Assembly: GCA_002897635.1 (NCBI GenBank)
Contig: BDTD01000026.1
Coordinates: 1-33,578 of the forward strand
Direction: 5' to 3'
Length of the DNA: 33,578 nucleotides
Source of the DNA: a bacterium BMS3Abin11
GTDB taxonomy: Bacteria; Pseudomonadota; Gammaproteobacteria; BMS3Bbin11
The notes beneath the pieces are model-generated. The model did not search any database. It saw only the letters and a list, made by a program, of their open reading frames with translations, and was not told where the DNA came from. Shown piece by piece: positions 16,872-25,553 of the stretch (its first letter is position 1; the number at the start of each line of letters is the position of its first letter). The translations under genes were made by a program, and so were the position numbers.

Positions 16872-16922
16872 TATTCACACGAGTAGTAATTACTTGTTCC
16901 TATATGAAGGGCTGGTGAAGAT

Positions 16923-19900
16923 ATGAGTCGAGTAGACCCCAGTACATTCAGTTGGGTTAAAGATGAGATAGACGAGTCAATTAAACAGGCTCGCTTATCG
17001 TTGGAGGCATTTTCCACCTCTACTGATGACACAAGCCAGATGCGTATGGCAGTTGCCTTTCTGCATCAGGTTTCAGGCACATTACAAATAGTCGAACTTG
17101 ACGGGGCCGCCAGGCTGGTTAACGAGCTTGAACTGGTATGTGAGGGGCTCATTGATGAAAGTATTCCTGCTTCCGAAGAAAACCTTGATACACTGAGCAG
17201 AGGTGTATTAAGCCTTAGTACCTATATTTCACAGCTGCATGCCGGCTATCCTGATTCCATCGTCGCCCTGACAGATCTGGTAAACGAACTGCGATCGACA
17301 CGTGAGGCGGACCTCGTAAGCGAGTTTGATTTGTTTAACCCGGAGCTGAATATCTTTCCTGAGATATCCGGTGTTAGACCAACACGTTTAAGCGACGAAA
17401 ACTTCATTTCTGAAGCCAGTCAGGCGCGCAAACAATTACTTGCGACAATGGTAAGCTGGTTTAAACTTAAGGATGAGAAACGGTCTCTAAACACAATCCT
17501 TCTGCTATTTACACATCTAAAAAATATTTCCCGTTTCGACATCACCTCACAATTATGGTGGGTAGCTACCGCACTGACTGAAGCATTACGTGATGGTGGT
17601 ATTGACAGTTCAGACAATGAAGTTAGACGTTTTTTTGCTACTCTGGAGCAGGAACTGAAGCGCATAGTCATTAATGGTGAGTCTGTACTGGTCAAAACGC
17701 CACTTGAAGCCCTTTTGCGGAGGATGCTTTTCCTGATCGGTAAGGCAACAAGCCGTGGCCCACTGGTGACTGAAGTTGTACATGCTTTTGAACTTGATGA
17801 ACAGGTCAGCGGTAAACCAACTAAAGATACAGGCGCGATATTTGAAGCAACAAGCCCCGATGTGCTGAAGCCTGTTATGAAAGCACTGGCAGAGGAACTC
17901 TCTGTCGCTGAAGATCATCTCAATGACCTTTTTGATAGCGAAAAACCTGACAAATCGGTAGAGCATTTACTCTCCAGTCTGGATAAGATTCGTGGTGCAG
18001 TTGAGGTAATAAACAAGAAAAAACTTCGCCTCCTGGTTGAAGAAATTTCTCATACAGCGCTTGCCTATGATGCGGGTGCTATCGTAATAAATAGCAATAT
18101 TGCATTAGAGCTTGCCGAAGCTTTATTGACACTGGAGAATGCCTGTAGCGAGCTTGATGATCCGTCCTCTGACTGGGAAGAAAATGTAGATCGAGCGGTT
18201 ACTGATTTATACTGGATAAGAACTGGTGAGCATGCTGAAACAGCTTTCGAAAACATCGGTATAGATATTGACGAGGAAGGGACATTAACGGATGTCGAGT
18301 TCTCTCAGCTAGTTAAAATAGTGGCGACAGAAATCAGTACCAACCTCCAGGACGTCGTCGAAAAGTTCGAGCAATATTCATTAAATATGCACCTTAATGA
18401 AATTCTCAAACCTGTCCCGGATAAATTACGTCAGATAGAAGGTGCATTACAGATACTTGAGCGTGGACGGGCTATTGAACTGGTCTCATTGATCAATGAG
18501 CAGATCACAGGTATGGCCAACAGACGCATTAAACCATCAACCGAGCACGTGGAAACAACGGCTCTTGCAATTAGTGCAATAGAGTCCTATGCAGAGTCAC
18601 TGCAGCATAATCAACCGACCAGCGAACTTATCATAGAACGTGCGATGGAAGAGCTGTTGCGAACAGCACCGTCCGATATTTTAGACCGGGAGACTGCCGT
18701 TGCACGAGTTAAACATATCCGTGATGAAGCCGATGACTGGTTGCGGAATCCAGAGGATAAACTTCATCTGGCTATCTTACGCAAAGATATGGCAGCTATT
18801 ATTGCGCTTGCAAAGGGCAATAGAGATGAAAAGCTGGAGAAAATAGCTGACGAGGTTTCAGATCTGGTCACTATGTTATCGACAGATCCTGATTTTCTCA
18901 CTGATGACATAATGACGACTTTCCATCAGTCATTATCAATACTTGAAAAACTTATAGGAAGATTGCCTGATGAAATATCCCTGATTGAGGATGAAAAGAG
19001 TGATGTCCCTCAACTTGACGAGATAAGCTCTACAGATATTGATCTCGGCATTGAACTGGAAGAAATAGATGCTTCGGAATTTACTTCAGAGCAGCAAACT
19101 TATGTTGAAAATACCGATGGAGTTGTTGAGGTAGTCCAGATTAAAGAAAAGGATGCTAAACCTGTAGCGCCACAGGATGAAGTGGATATACCAAGAGAAC
19201 CAGCTGTTTTTGACGATGAAATACTTGAGATTTTTCTTGAAGAAGCCAGAGAAATTGTCGTCACCAGTAAAAATCTTTTACAAAACTGGAGGGCAGATGC
19301 GACTGATGAAAAATCACTGGCAGACCTGCGAAGAAACTTTCATACCCTGAAAGGCTCTGGGCGGATGTCCGGTGCAGTCGAGTTTGGTGAATTCAGCTGG
19401 TTGATGGAAGAATTACTCAACAAGGTGATTGCTGAAAAGCTGGAAGTAAATGACCAGATATTTGCTTTGCTTGAAGAGTCACTCGATGTCCTGCCATCAA
19501 TACTTGATGATCTTGAAAGGCACGACGAATCAAACATAGATGTTTCTTATTGGCGGGCAAAAATAGAAGAGTCTAGCAGCGGTGATGAGTTGCTTGCAGA
19601 AGTCGAAGTAGCAGATGTCGTTGCAGATGAAGAATTAGAAGGCGCTGTTTCTGTGAGCGAAGAATCTGCAGAAGAGCTGACAGATGATGTAAGTAGTGTT
19701 GAAGCCGAGCTTGAAGGTGAGGAAGAAGCTGAAGTCGTAGAAGAACTAGAGCTTGTAGAGTTAGAGGGAGCATCTGATGTAGAAGCATCCGATGTAGAAG
19801 ATACTGTTGATAGCGAAATTGATATTGATAGCGAAGAGTCTGAAGCCATTCCCGGTTTACCACCGCCTCTCCAGTCTGCAACCGTTCGTGATATCTATAC

Positions 19901-22847
19901 AACGGAAATAAACAAGCACCTGGCTGACCTTTTAACTGAAATTAATAATTGTAGTGAAATAAAGGAACCGGGAGTTTCTGATTCAATACATCGTTTGATA
20001 CACACTCTTCGGGGAAGTGCCCGCTCAGTTGGCCTGGATGAGGTGGCGGACACCTATGAGTCGGTGGAAAATTTTCTGGATGGCTTAAGTTCAAGAAGTC
20101 TTTATCTAACTAAAGAAGATATCGATATACTCCAGACCGCTTATGATTTAGGTGTGCAGTTACTTGAATTAGTGCGGCAGCCCTCTGCACTGGAAGATCA
20201 TTTATTGACGGGCATGTCCGAACTGTCAAATATCTGCAGTAAAAGACTGGAAAACCTGCCTAATCCGCAGCTACATGACGGCACTATTGAGATGCCCAGC
20301 TACTTTAATGTAGATGGCAACGATAAACAGGCAGGACCAGAAGTGGTTGAAGAAGAATCTGTAGAGGAAGTCGGTGAAGAGGTTGAGGAAGAATCTGTAG
20401 AGGAAGTTGCAGAAACTGAAGATGAACCTCTCGATGAACTGGTAGAAATTTTCCAGGAAGAAGCCATTGATTTGTTAACCCGCTTCCACGAATCCCTGGA
20501 GCTCTGGCGCAAAGATCCGGCGAATGAAGAAGCAAGTTCTGATCTAAAACGAACCTTTCATACTATCAAGGGTAGTGCCAGAATGACGGGGATTACCAGT
20601 ATTGGTGATCTTGCACACAATACTGAGACCATACTTGATGAAACGGAGCGCGCTGGAAACGAAATTGATGATTCTCTGTTTGACCTGATTGAGGAGGTTC
20701 ATGACACCCTGTTAGCGATGGTAGAAAATCCCGCTGACAAAGAGTTTGATGAACAGGCGGATGAAATCAATCAGCGTTTACTGAATTATTTTTCTGGGGC
20801 AGAGGATCAGCTTGTAGTGGATGAAGTATCCTCAGAGCAGCCTTCGGAAACAGATGAAGTGGAAGCAGAGCAGTCTGTAGAAACAGAGGAATCACAGCAG
20901 GCTGAGGAGAGCAGTGATACAGAAGAAGCTAAACTTAAATCTGCCAGAGTAAAAAAGAGCGCTGTACCCCGGCCAAGAAAGAAGAAATACGCTGCGGATA
21001 AACAGGCACAGGTCCGAGTCGACTCAGAATTGCTGGGCACCCTGGCAAACTATGCCGGCGAAGTCAGTATCGCACGTTCACGTATACAGCAACAGGTTTC
21101 AAACTTTAAGGAAAACCTGAACGAATTACATAATAATATTGAAAGGTTCAACACACAGATTCGTGAGCTGGAAATTCAGGCGGATACACAGATACTTTCT
21201 CACACCGGGGCAGTATTTAGTGAGGATGACGAAGATTTTGATCCACTGGAGTTCGATCGTTATACGCAATTACAGTTTCTTTCCCGTAACCTGTCTGAGA
21301 GTTTGCATGATTTGATGATGATTCAGACCGGTATGGATAACTTTGCCGGTGATGTCGAATTATTATTACATGAACAATCCCGCCTGAATACTGATCTACA
21401 GGAAGGACTAACACAAACCAGGATGGTTGCATTTTCGACCTTGATGCCAAGGTTAAGGCAGTTGACAAGAAAAACATCGCGTGAACTGCAAAAGCCGGTA
21501 AATTTAGAGATTTCAGGAGGCGAAGTTGAGCTAGACAGGAATGTCATAGACCAGGTCGTACCTCCACTGGAGCATCTGATTCGCAACTCTATTGCGCATG
21601 GAATCGAGAGTGCCAAGCAGAGAAAGAAACTGAAGAAACAGGAAAAAGGTCTGCTTAAGCTCGATATCAGTCGTGAAGGGAAGGATATAATTATCGAATT
21701 CTCTGACGATGGGCAGGGTCTGGATCTGAAAAAAATTCGCAGCAAGGCCGAAGAAAGGGGTTTGCTGGATAAGGGGATGAATCCGTCGGACGATCATCTG
21801 GCTAACCTTATTTTTGTGCCAGGTTTTTCAACTGCTGATAGTGTCACCCAGGTTTCGGGGCGAGGCGTTGGCATGGATGTCGTCCAGAGTGAACTCAAAC
21901 AAGTAGGTGGCTCAGTCTCGCTGACGACAGAAAAGAATAAGGGAACACGCTTCTTTATCCGTCTGCCACTCTCAATGACAGTTGCGCAGGCATTGATAAT
22001 TTCCTCAGGGGGGCACCGTTTTACAGTGCCTTTGATGGCAATTATGTCTATCACCATGGTGCATAGAAGCCGTATTGTAGCGGATGCCAGCGGCGAGCAA
22101 AGTGTCACTATAGGTGAAAAAACATACCCTTATATATCACTTGCTGAACGCCTGGGTATGCTGGCACAACTGGAAGATGACACCAAAACACCAGCTCTGA
22201 TTATGAATGCGGCAACAGGACCCGTTGTTGTTGGTGTAGACGAGTTGATACATTCCACTGAAATCGTGGTAAAACCTGTAGGCGTGCAGATTGCATCACT
22301 TGATGGCATAGAAGGGGCTACAGTGTTAAGTGATGGTGAAGTCGCATTGATTATAGACCTGGTTGATCTGTGGAATACTCGGCATGCTGAAAGAGATGAG
22401 ATTGATCAGGCTAGTCTGGTGGCGAAGCTGGAAGAGGAAGTCAGCACAGCCATTGTTATGGTTGTTGATGATTCATTGACGGTAAGACGTGTTACAGAAA
22501 GAAACCTGAGCAAATATGGTATTACCACTTTGCTAGCAACGGATGGTATTGATGCGATGGAGAAGCTTTCTGATAAAGTGCCTGATGTTATGTTGGTCGA
22601 TATTGAAATGCCTCGTATGGATGGATTTGAACTGACAGAACGTGTTAGAGATGACCCTGTTTACAAGGATATTCCAATAATCATTATTACATCCCGTTCC
22701 GGCCCCAAGCACCGTGACAGAGCAATGGAGCTTGGTGCAACACTCTATCTCACTAAGCCGTATCAGGAGCTGGAATTAATGAATGCAATCAACTCTGTAC
22801 TGCCGCTTGAAAGTTCACGTAAGATCAGTGCGATGATGGAGAACTGA
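16923..22847 (+). CDS. chpA: ChpA/PilL hybrid chemosensory histidine kinase
   Basis: This 1974-residue kinase controls PilG and PilH. The N-terminal roughly 700 residues are helical Hpt-like units without the full motif (for example His48 in FLHQVSGTLQIV and His198 in FTHLKNISRF). Three canonical phosphotransfer domains follow, at His807 (FHTLKGSGRM), His1027 (IHTLRGSARS) and His1213 (FHTIKGSARM), separated by very acidic linkers. The CheA core starts near 1355 with the dimerisation helices; the ATPase N-box is HLIRNSIAHGIE (1551-1562), with DDGQGLD near 1596 and GRGVGMD near 1646. A CheW domain lies at about 1685-1815 and a C-terminal receiver has phosphoacceptor Asp1893. P. aeruginosa ChpA is about 500 residues longer with eight phosphotransfer-type domains. 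The ribosome-binding site is GGTGAAG. Confidence 0.95.
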   Translation: MSRVDPSTFSWVKDEIDESIKQARLSLEAFSTSTDDTSQMRMAVAFLHQVSGTLQIVELDGAARLVNELELVCEGLIDESIPASEENLDTLSRGVLSLSTYISQLHAGYPDSIVALTDLVNELRSTREADLVSEFDLFNPELNIFPEISGVRPTRLSDENFISEASQARKQLLATMVSWFKLKDEKRSLNTILLLFTHLKNISRFDITSQLWWVATALTEALRDGGIDSSDNEVRRFFATLEQELKRIVINGESVLVKTPLEALLRRMLFLIGKATSRGPLVTEVVHAFELDEQVSGKPTKDTGAIFEATSPDVLKPVMKALAEELSVAEDHLNDLFDSEKPDKSVEHLLSSLDKIRGAVEVINKKKLRLLVEEISHTALAYDAGAIVINSNIALELAEALLTLENACSELDDPSSDWEENVDRAVTDLYWIRTGEHAETAFENIGIDIDEEGTLTDVEFSQLVKIVATEISTNLQDVVEKFEQYSLNMHLNEILKPVPDKLRQIEGALQILERGRAIELVSLINEQITGMANRRIKPSTEHVETTALAISAIESYAESLQHNQPTSELIIERAMEELLRTAPSDILDRETAVARVKHIRDEADDWLRNPEDKLHLAILRKDMAAIIALAKGNRDEKLEKIADEVSDLVTMLSTDPDFLTDDIMTTFHQSLSILEKLIGRLPDEISLIEDEKSDVPQLDEISSTDIDLGIELEEIDASEFTSEQQTYVENTDGVVEVVQIKEKDAKPVAPQDEVDIPREPAVFDDEILEIFLEEAREIVVTSKNLLQNWRADATDEKSLADLRRNFHTLKGSGRMSGAVEFGEFSWLMEELLNKVIAEKLEVNDQIFALLEESLDVLPSILDDLERHDESNIDVSYWRAKIEESSSGDELLAEVEVADVVADEELEGAVSVSEESAEELTDDVSSVEAELEGEEEAEVVEELELVELEGASDVEASDVEDTVDSEIDIDSEESEAIPGLPPPLQSATVRDIYTTEINKHLADLLTEINNCSEIKEPGVSDSIHRLIHTLRGSARSVGLDEVADTYESVENFLDGLSSRSLYLTKEDIDILQTAYDLGVQLLELVRQPSALEDHLLTGMSELSNICSKRLENLPNPQLHDGTIEMPSYFNVDGNDKQAGPEVVEEESVEEVGEEVEEESVEEVAETEDEPLDELVEIFQEEAIDLLTRFHESLELWRKDPANEEASSDLKRTFHTIKGSARMTGITSIGDLAHNTETILDETERAGNEIDDSLFDLIEEVHDTLLAMVENPADKEFDEQADEINQRLLNYFSGAEDQLVVDEVSSEQPSETDEVEAEQSVETEESQQAEESSDTEEAKLKSARVKKSAVPRPRKKKYAADKQAQVRVDSELLGTLANYAGEVSIARSRIQQQVSNFKENLNELHNNIERFNTQIRELEIQADTQILSHTGAVFSEDDEDFDPLEFDRYTQLQFLSRNLSESLHDLMMIQTGMDNFAGDVELLLHEQSRLNTDLQEGLTQTRMVAFSTLMPRLRQLTRKTSRELQKPVNLEISGGEVELDRNVIDQVVPPLEHLIRNSIAHGIESAKQRKKLKKQEKGLLKLDISREGKDIIIEFSDDGQGLDLKKIRSKAEERGLLDKGMNPSDDHLANLIFVPGFSTADSVTQVSGRGVGMDVVQSELKQVGGSVSLTTEKNKGTRFFIRLPLSMTVAQALIISSGGHRFTVPLMAIMSITMVHRSRIVADASGEQSVTIGEKTYPYISLAERLGMLAQLEDDTKTPALIMNAATGPVVVGVDELIHSTEIVVKPVGVQIASLDGIEGATVLSDGEVALIIDLVDLWNTRHAERDEIDQASLVAKLEEEVSTAIVMVVDDSLTVRRVTERNLSKYGITTLLATDGIDAMEKLSDKVPDVMLVDIEMPRMDGFELTERVRDDPVYKDIPIIIITSRSGPKHRDRAMELGATLYLTKPYQELELMNAINSVLPLESSRKISAMMEN
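20352..20407 (+). repeat. In-frame 36-nt direct repeat inside chpA acidic linker
   Basis: The 20-nt unit GAAGAATCTGTAGAGGAAGT occurs at 20352-20371 and again at 20388-20407, a period of 36 nt. The period is a multiple of three, so it duplicates the residues EESVEEV in a Glu-rich linker between the second and third canonical Hpt domains. It is a likely site of length variation by slippage that would keep the frame. Confidence 0.85.
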
Positions 22848-22878
22848 GCATGTGGTGCAGGAAGGGAGTACTCAACAA

Positions 22879-23325
22879 ATGGTAGATAAAACGATTCAAC
22901 CGGTACGTTGCCTGGTCGTGCCGTCAGACCCTGGTTTTCTGGTAATACCCAGTGCCGCTGTGGCAGAAATTGTCCCACTGGTACTTAATGAAGATACGGC
23001 TAAAGGCAACATGCTCGGGCTTATGACCTGGCGTGGTGTACAGGTTCCGGTTTACTCCATGGAAGGGTTAGCTGGGCTGAGTATCCCTGTGTTTGGCAAG
23101 CGCAGTAAGGCATTTGTTTTTTTTCCATGGAAAGGTATGGATAAAAATATGTTTTTTGCTATTGCTACACTGTATGATCCGCGACCCAAATTATTATCAA
23201 GCGATGATATTAAGGCGAGCGATGACGATCAGCCCGAAAGTGCTTTTATTCGGGCCAGCTTTCGTTATGATGGAGAACCCGCACTGATTCCTGACCTGCA
23301 GGCAATTTCGCAGCAACAAGTCTGA
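22879..23325 (+). CDS. chpC: CheW-like protein ChpC
   Basis: This is a small adaptor with a degenerate CheW fold. RCLVVPSDPGFLVIPSAAVA, EIVPLV, GLMTWRGVQVPVYSMEGLAG and the C-terminal RASFRYDGEPALIPDL follow the CheW strand pattern. In P. aeruginosa ChpC follows chpA and chpB and is an auxiliary adaptor of the Chp system, perhaps linking alternative receptors to ChpA. The open frame reaches a GTG at 22852, but the ATG at 22879 has GGAAGGGAG about 10 nt upstream and gives a normal start (MVDKTIQPVRC), so I prefer it (148 residues). It lies 31 nt after chpA and is the last gene of the operon; no terminator is evident after it. Confidence 0.85.
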   Translation: MVDKTIQPVRCLVVPSDPGFLVIPSAAVAEIVPLVLNEDTAKGNMLGLMTWRGVQVPVYSMEGLAGLSIPVFGKRSKAFVFFPWKGMDKNMFFAIATLYDPRPKLLSSDDIKASDDDQPESAFIRASFRYDGEPALIPDLQAISQQQV

Positions 23326-23378
23326 CAATGTATGGAAATCTGAAGGTGGCTCTGTTTATTCATCATTACGATGAGTTT

Positions 23379-23506
23379 GCGACGAAGCAATCTTTAAGAC
23401 ACCGATATTTTTTACGAGATTACCACGTTGCGGTGCTCGTGACCGTAGGAAATGCCTAAAGGTGCAATGATGGCTTTCCCAACTTTATAAGAGTTGCTTC
23501 CTCCGC
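23379..23506. repeat. Imperfect inverted repeat spanning the chpC / PhnD-family gap
   Basis: The left arm at 23379-23394 (GCGACGAAGCAATCTT) and the right arm at 23489-23506 (AAGAGTTGCTTCCTCCGC) are imperfect inverted copies around about 95 bp of non-coding DNA between two convergent genes. GAAGCAATCT/AGATTGCTTC palindromes are, from memory, a common degenerate intergenic repeat type. The match has gaps, so this may be a decayed element or chance. Confidence 0.3.
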
Positions 23507-23507
23507 A

Positions 23508-24335
23508 TCAGTCTAGCCCAGTCGAATGTATTAAATCGGCAGCCATGACATATTTTTCGGTGTCAGGGATCTCAAAGCCGGAGAAACCAATCTCGCTTAA
23601 CATTTTTCTGCCATCCTGTGTGCTATTGGCATGAATAAGTGCATCACGAATAAATTGTCTGAGATTAGCATCTAATACGGGTGATGCAGAGAGTGCGATA
23701 TGTTGAGTCGGGTCAGTTGTCGTGACTACGGCGACACCTGTTAGAGCACCAACTAGCGGTGTTGGAATAATTGCAGCATCAACTTCATCTGTGAATAATA
23801 GTTCCAGTGCTTTTTCACTGTTTTCCGTTTCATAAATGAATGGCTGACGTAGTGGATTGTTAAACAACAATGATACTTTCGCCGCACCCATACTCGGTGG
23901 GCCGAGTGTGGCAATTTTTTTACCCACCAGTTCGTCTATACCAATTACCATTGCAGAGTCAGGAACAATCACCGAATAGCTTACGGTACCTGGTACTTTT
24001 GCCAGTATCTCAAAATTCAGTTCTTTGGCTCGGTAGCCAGTAAAGTGTGCTGCATCTAAAATAAGATCGTAGCCCTGCCCATCTCGAGTTTCATTCCAGT
24101 AGACAATAAAATTTGGATAGGTTTTTATTTTAATATTTTTACCCGTGATGCGGGACAGGTAGCTGGCCAGTGGTTGAAAAGCTTCATGCGTTTTTTCCAT
24201 GCCATAAACAGGCTGGATAACCAGTGTCAAAGAATCATCGGCCTTTAAAGGTGATTGTGTTAAAAGAAAAGTCGCCAGGAATATAAGCGGTATTCCGAGT
24301 CTGTGATGTAAGAACTTTAAAATTGTACTATGCAT
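23508..24335 (-). CDS. PhnD/SsuA-like periplasmic substrate-binding protein (copy A)
   Basis: This 275-residue protein has an N-terminal signal peptide (hydrophobic core GIPLIFLATFLL, likely cleaved near residue 32) and a single periplasmic-binding fold of the phosphate/phosphonate-binding PhnD family (PF12974). Typical segments are FQPLASYLSRITGKNIKI, YDLILDAAHFTGYR, LVGKKIATLGPPS, FNNPLRQP and VDAAIIPTPLVGAL. The ligand cannot be read from sequence; family members bind phosphonate, phosphite, sulfonates or act as sensor subunits. No permease or ATPase gene is adjacent, so it is an orphan binding protein. It is a paralogue of the gene at 24675-25553, about half identical by eye, pointing to tandem duplication. 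Confidence 0.85.
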   Translation of the reverse strand: MHSTILKFLHHRLGIPLIFLATFLLTQSPLKADDSLTLVIQPVYGMEKTHEAFQPLASYLSRITGKNIKIKTYPNFIVYWNETRDGQGYDLILDAAHFTGYRAKELNFEILAKVPGTVSYSVIVPDSAMVIGIDELVGKKIATLGPPSMGAAKVSLLFNNPLRQPFIYETENSEKALELLFTDEVDAAIIPTPLVGALTGVAVVTTTDPTQHIALSASPVLDANLRQFIRDALIHANSTQDGRKMLSEIGFSGFEIPDTEKYVMAADLIHSTGLD

Positions 24336-24674
24336 ACCTGAGATCCTCTTCTTAGTGTTATGAACGGATATGGCTGAGTTCCGTAGCCTGATGATAATTG
24401 AGTAGTTGTCTGCTCGAAAGAACGCTTCGATACAATTTCAATTTACCATGGCAGATTTCTCTAAGAAGTATTAGTTTTCCCCGATAAAAGTACCAGTCCA
24501 TCTGATGAGTGTGTGTAAATTAAGCTGCAATTAATAAAAAACCCCACCTGATAAATCCAGGTGGGGTTTGGTGACGGATCCTAAAGAACCCGTTCGGTTC
24601 AGCTACCCTCGTTTTTCACTAATACTGCATTTCCTACTATAAGTTTTCTAAACACTAGTAATCGATTCAATGAC
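24336..24674. other. Gap between the two PhnD-family genes
   Basis: This stretch holds a strong terminator for the upstream copy (24675-25553) and therefore must also contain a separate promoter for copy A on the minus strand between about 24336 and 24535. I could not identify that promoter. No ORF or RNA gene was recognised. The terminator means the two paralogues are probably expressed independently. Confidence 0.5.
24536..24569 (-). terminator. Rho-independent terminator after the PhnD-family copy B gene
   Basis: A perfect 12-bp stem pairs 24539-24550 (AAACCCCACCTG) with 24558-24569 around a 7-nt loop. On the minus strand the hairpin is followed by a run of T (complement of AAAAA at 24536-24540). 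It lies about 105 nt beyond the stop of the gene at 24675-25553. On the plus strand there is no T-run after it, so it acts in the minus direction. Confidence 0.88.
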
Positions 24675-25553
24675 TTACTTCCTAACCAGCATTTCGCTCT
24701 CGCCCAGCATTTTGCTATAACCAAAATAATCTTGATTGGCGGCTTTTTCAAATGGGTTGAGCCTGGTTAGTTTAAGCATCTTCTTTCCACTTTCGCTCTT
24801 GTCAGCTGTGAGGAGTCCTTTTAGAAGCTTCTCTCTAACTTCAGCTGAGACAGTCGGAGAAACAGAAATAGCCATTCCTGGTATTGAATCTGAGGTTGAA
24901 ACTACTGCAATCCCGCCTTCTCCAGCCATCTGTACACTGACAAGAGGCGTCGGTATCATTGCTGCATCAACTTTGCCAGACAATAACATCGACATGGCCT
25001 GTCCTGTGTTATCCACCTCTATGATACTGGGCTGGCGTACTGGGTTGTTAAATAATTCATAGACTCGTACTGCAGCGATGCTTGGCGGGCCAAGGGTCGC
25101 AATTTTTTTCCCAATCAGTTCCTCGGCATCAAATATAAGGTTATCTTCGCTGACAATAAGTGAAATACTGATGATTCCGGGTTGCTTTGCCAGCACGGTG
25201 AAATCCTTACCCTTGTTGCGGTAATCGATGAAGTGCGCAGCATCCAGGGCTATATCATAGCTACCTGTTTTTTGAGTTTCCGCCCAATATGAGATGAAGT
25301 TTGGATAGGTTACGATTTCTACCTTCTGACCCGTAAGCTCCTGAAAATAATCGGCCAGAGGCTGAAAGTTGGCACGAGTTTTCTCCTCTGACTGGAATGG
25401 CTGTATGACAAACCTTAATGTTTCCTTAGACTTTAATGTTTCCTGAGACTGTGCGGCGACAGGAATCATGCTTCCTAATATAGTGGCTACGATCAGAAGG
25501 TATCCAGCACCCTGGATCTTCCGTGATATGAATTCTGACGTGTATTCCAACAT
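24675..25553 (-). CDS. PhnD/SsuA-like periplasmic substrate-binding protein (copy B)
   Basis: This is a 292-residue paralogue of the downstream copy A. The N-terminus has a signal-like hydrophobic segment (GYLLIVATILGSMIPVAAQS, cleavage near AAQ). The mature domain shares FQPLADYFQELTG, TYPNFISYW, YDIALDAAHFIDYR, LIGKKIATLGPPS, FNNPVRQP and VDAAMIPTPLV with copy A, all typical of PF12974. An 18-nt tandem duplication at 25415-25450 doubles the hexapeptide around SKETLK just after the signal peptide, probably a harmless spacer change. It has its own terminator about 105 nt downstream. No transporter components are near, and the ligand is unknown. It faces away from transketolase across about 490 bp. 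Confidence 0.85.
   Translation of the reverse strand: MLEYTSEFISRKIQGAGYLLIVATILGSMIPVAAQSQETLKSKETLRFVIQPFQSEEKTRANFQPLADYFQELTGQKVEIVTYPNFISYWAETQKTGSYDIALDAAHFIDYRNKGKDFTVLAKQPGIISISLIVSEDNLIFDAEELIGKKIATLGPPSIAAVRVYELFNNPVRQPSIIEVDNTGQAMSMLLSGKVDAAMIPTPLVSVQMAGEGGIAVVSTSDSIPGMAISVSPTVSAEVREKLLKGLLTADKSESGKKMLKLTRLNPFEKAANQDYFGYSKMLGESEMLVRK
25415..25450 (-). repeat. 18-nt tandem duplication inside PhnD-family copy B
   Basis: Units 25415-25432 and 25433-25450 differ at one base; in the protein they give consecutive ETLKSK and ETLRF-type segments just after the signal peptide. The duplication is in frame. Confidence 0.8.

Noticed and set aside
19547-19849. 100-aa Ser-rich minus-strand frame
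   Set aside because: It is the reverse reading of the Glu/Asp-rich linker of ChpA, where GAA and GAT codons read as TTC and ATC or as Ser codons in another frame; low complexity only.
22849-22878. Longer chpC start at GTG 22852
   Set aside because: The stretch contains the likely ribosome-binding site GGAAGGGAG for the ATG at 22879, and the added residues are not conserved-looking.
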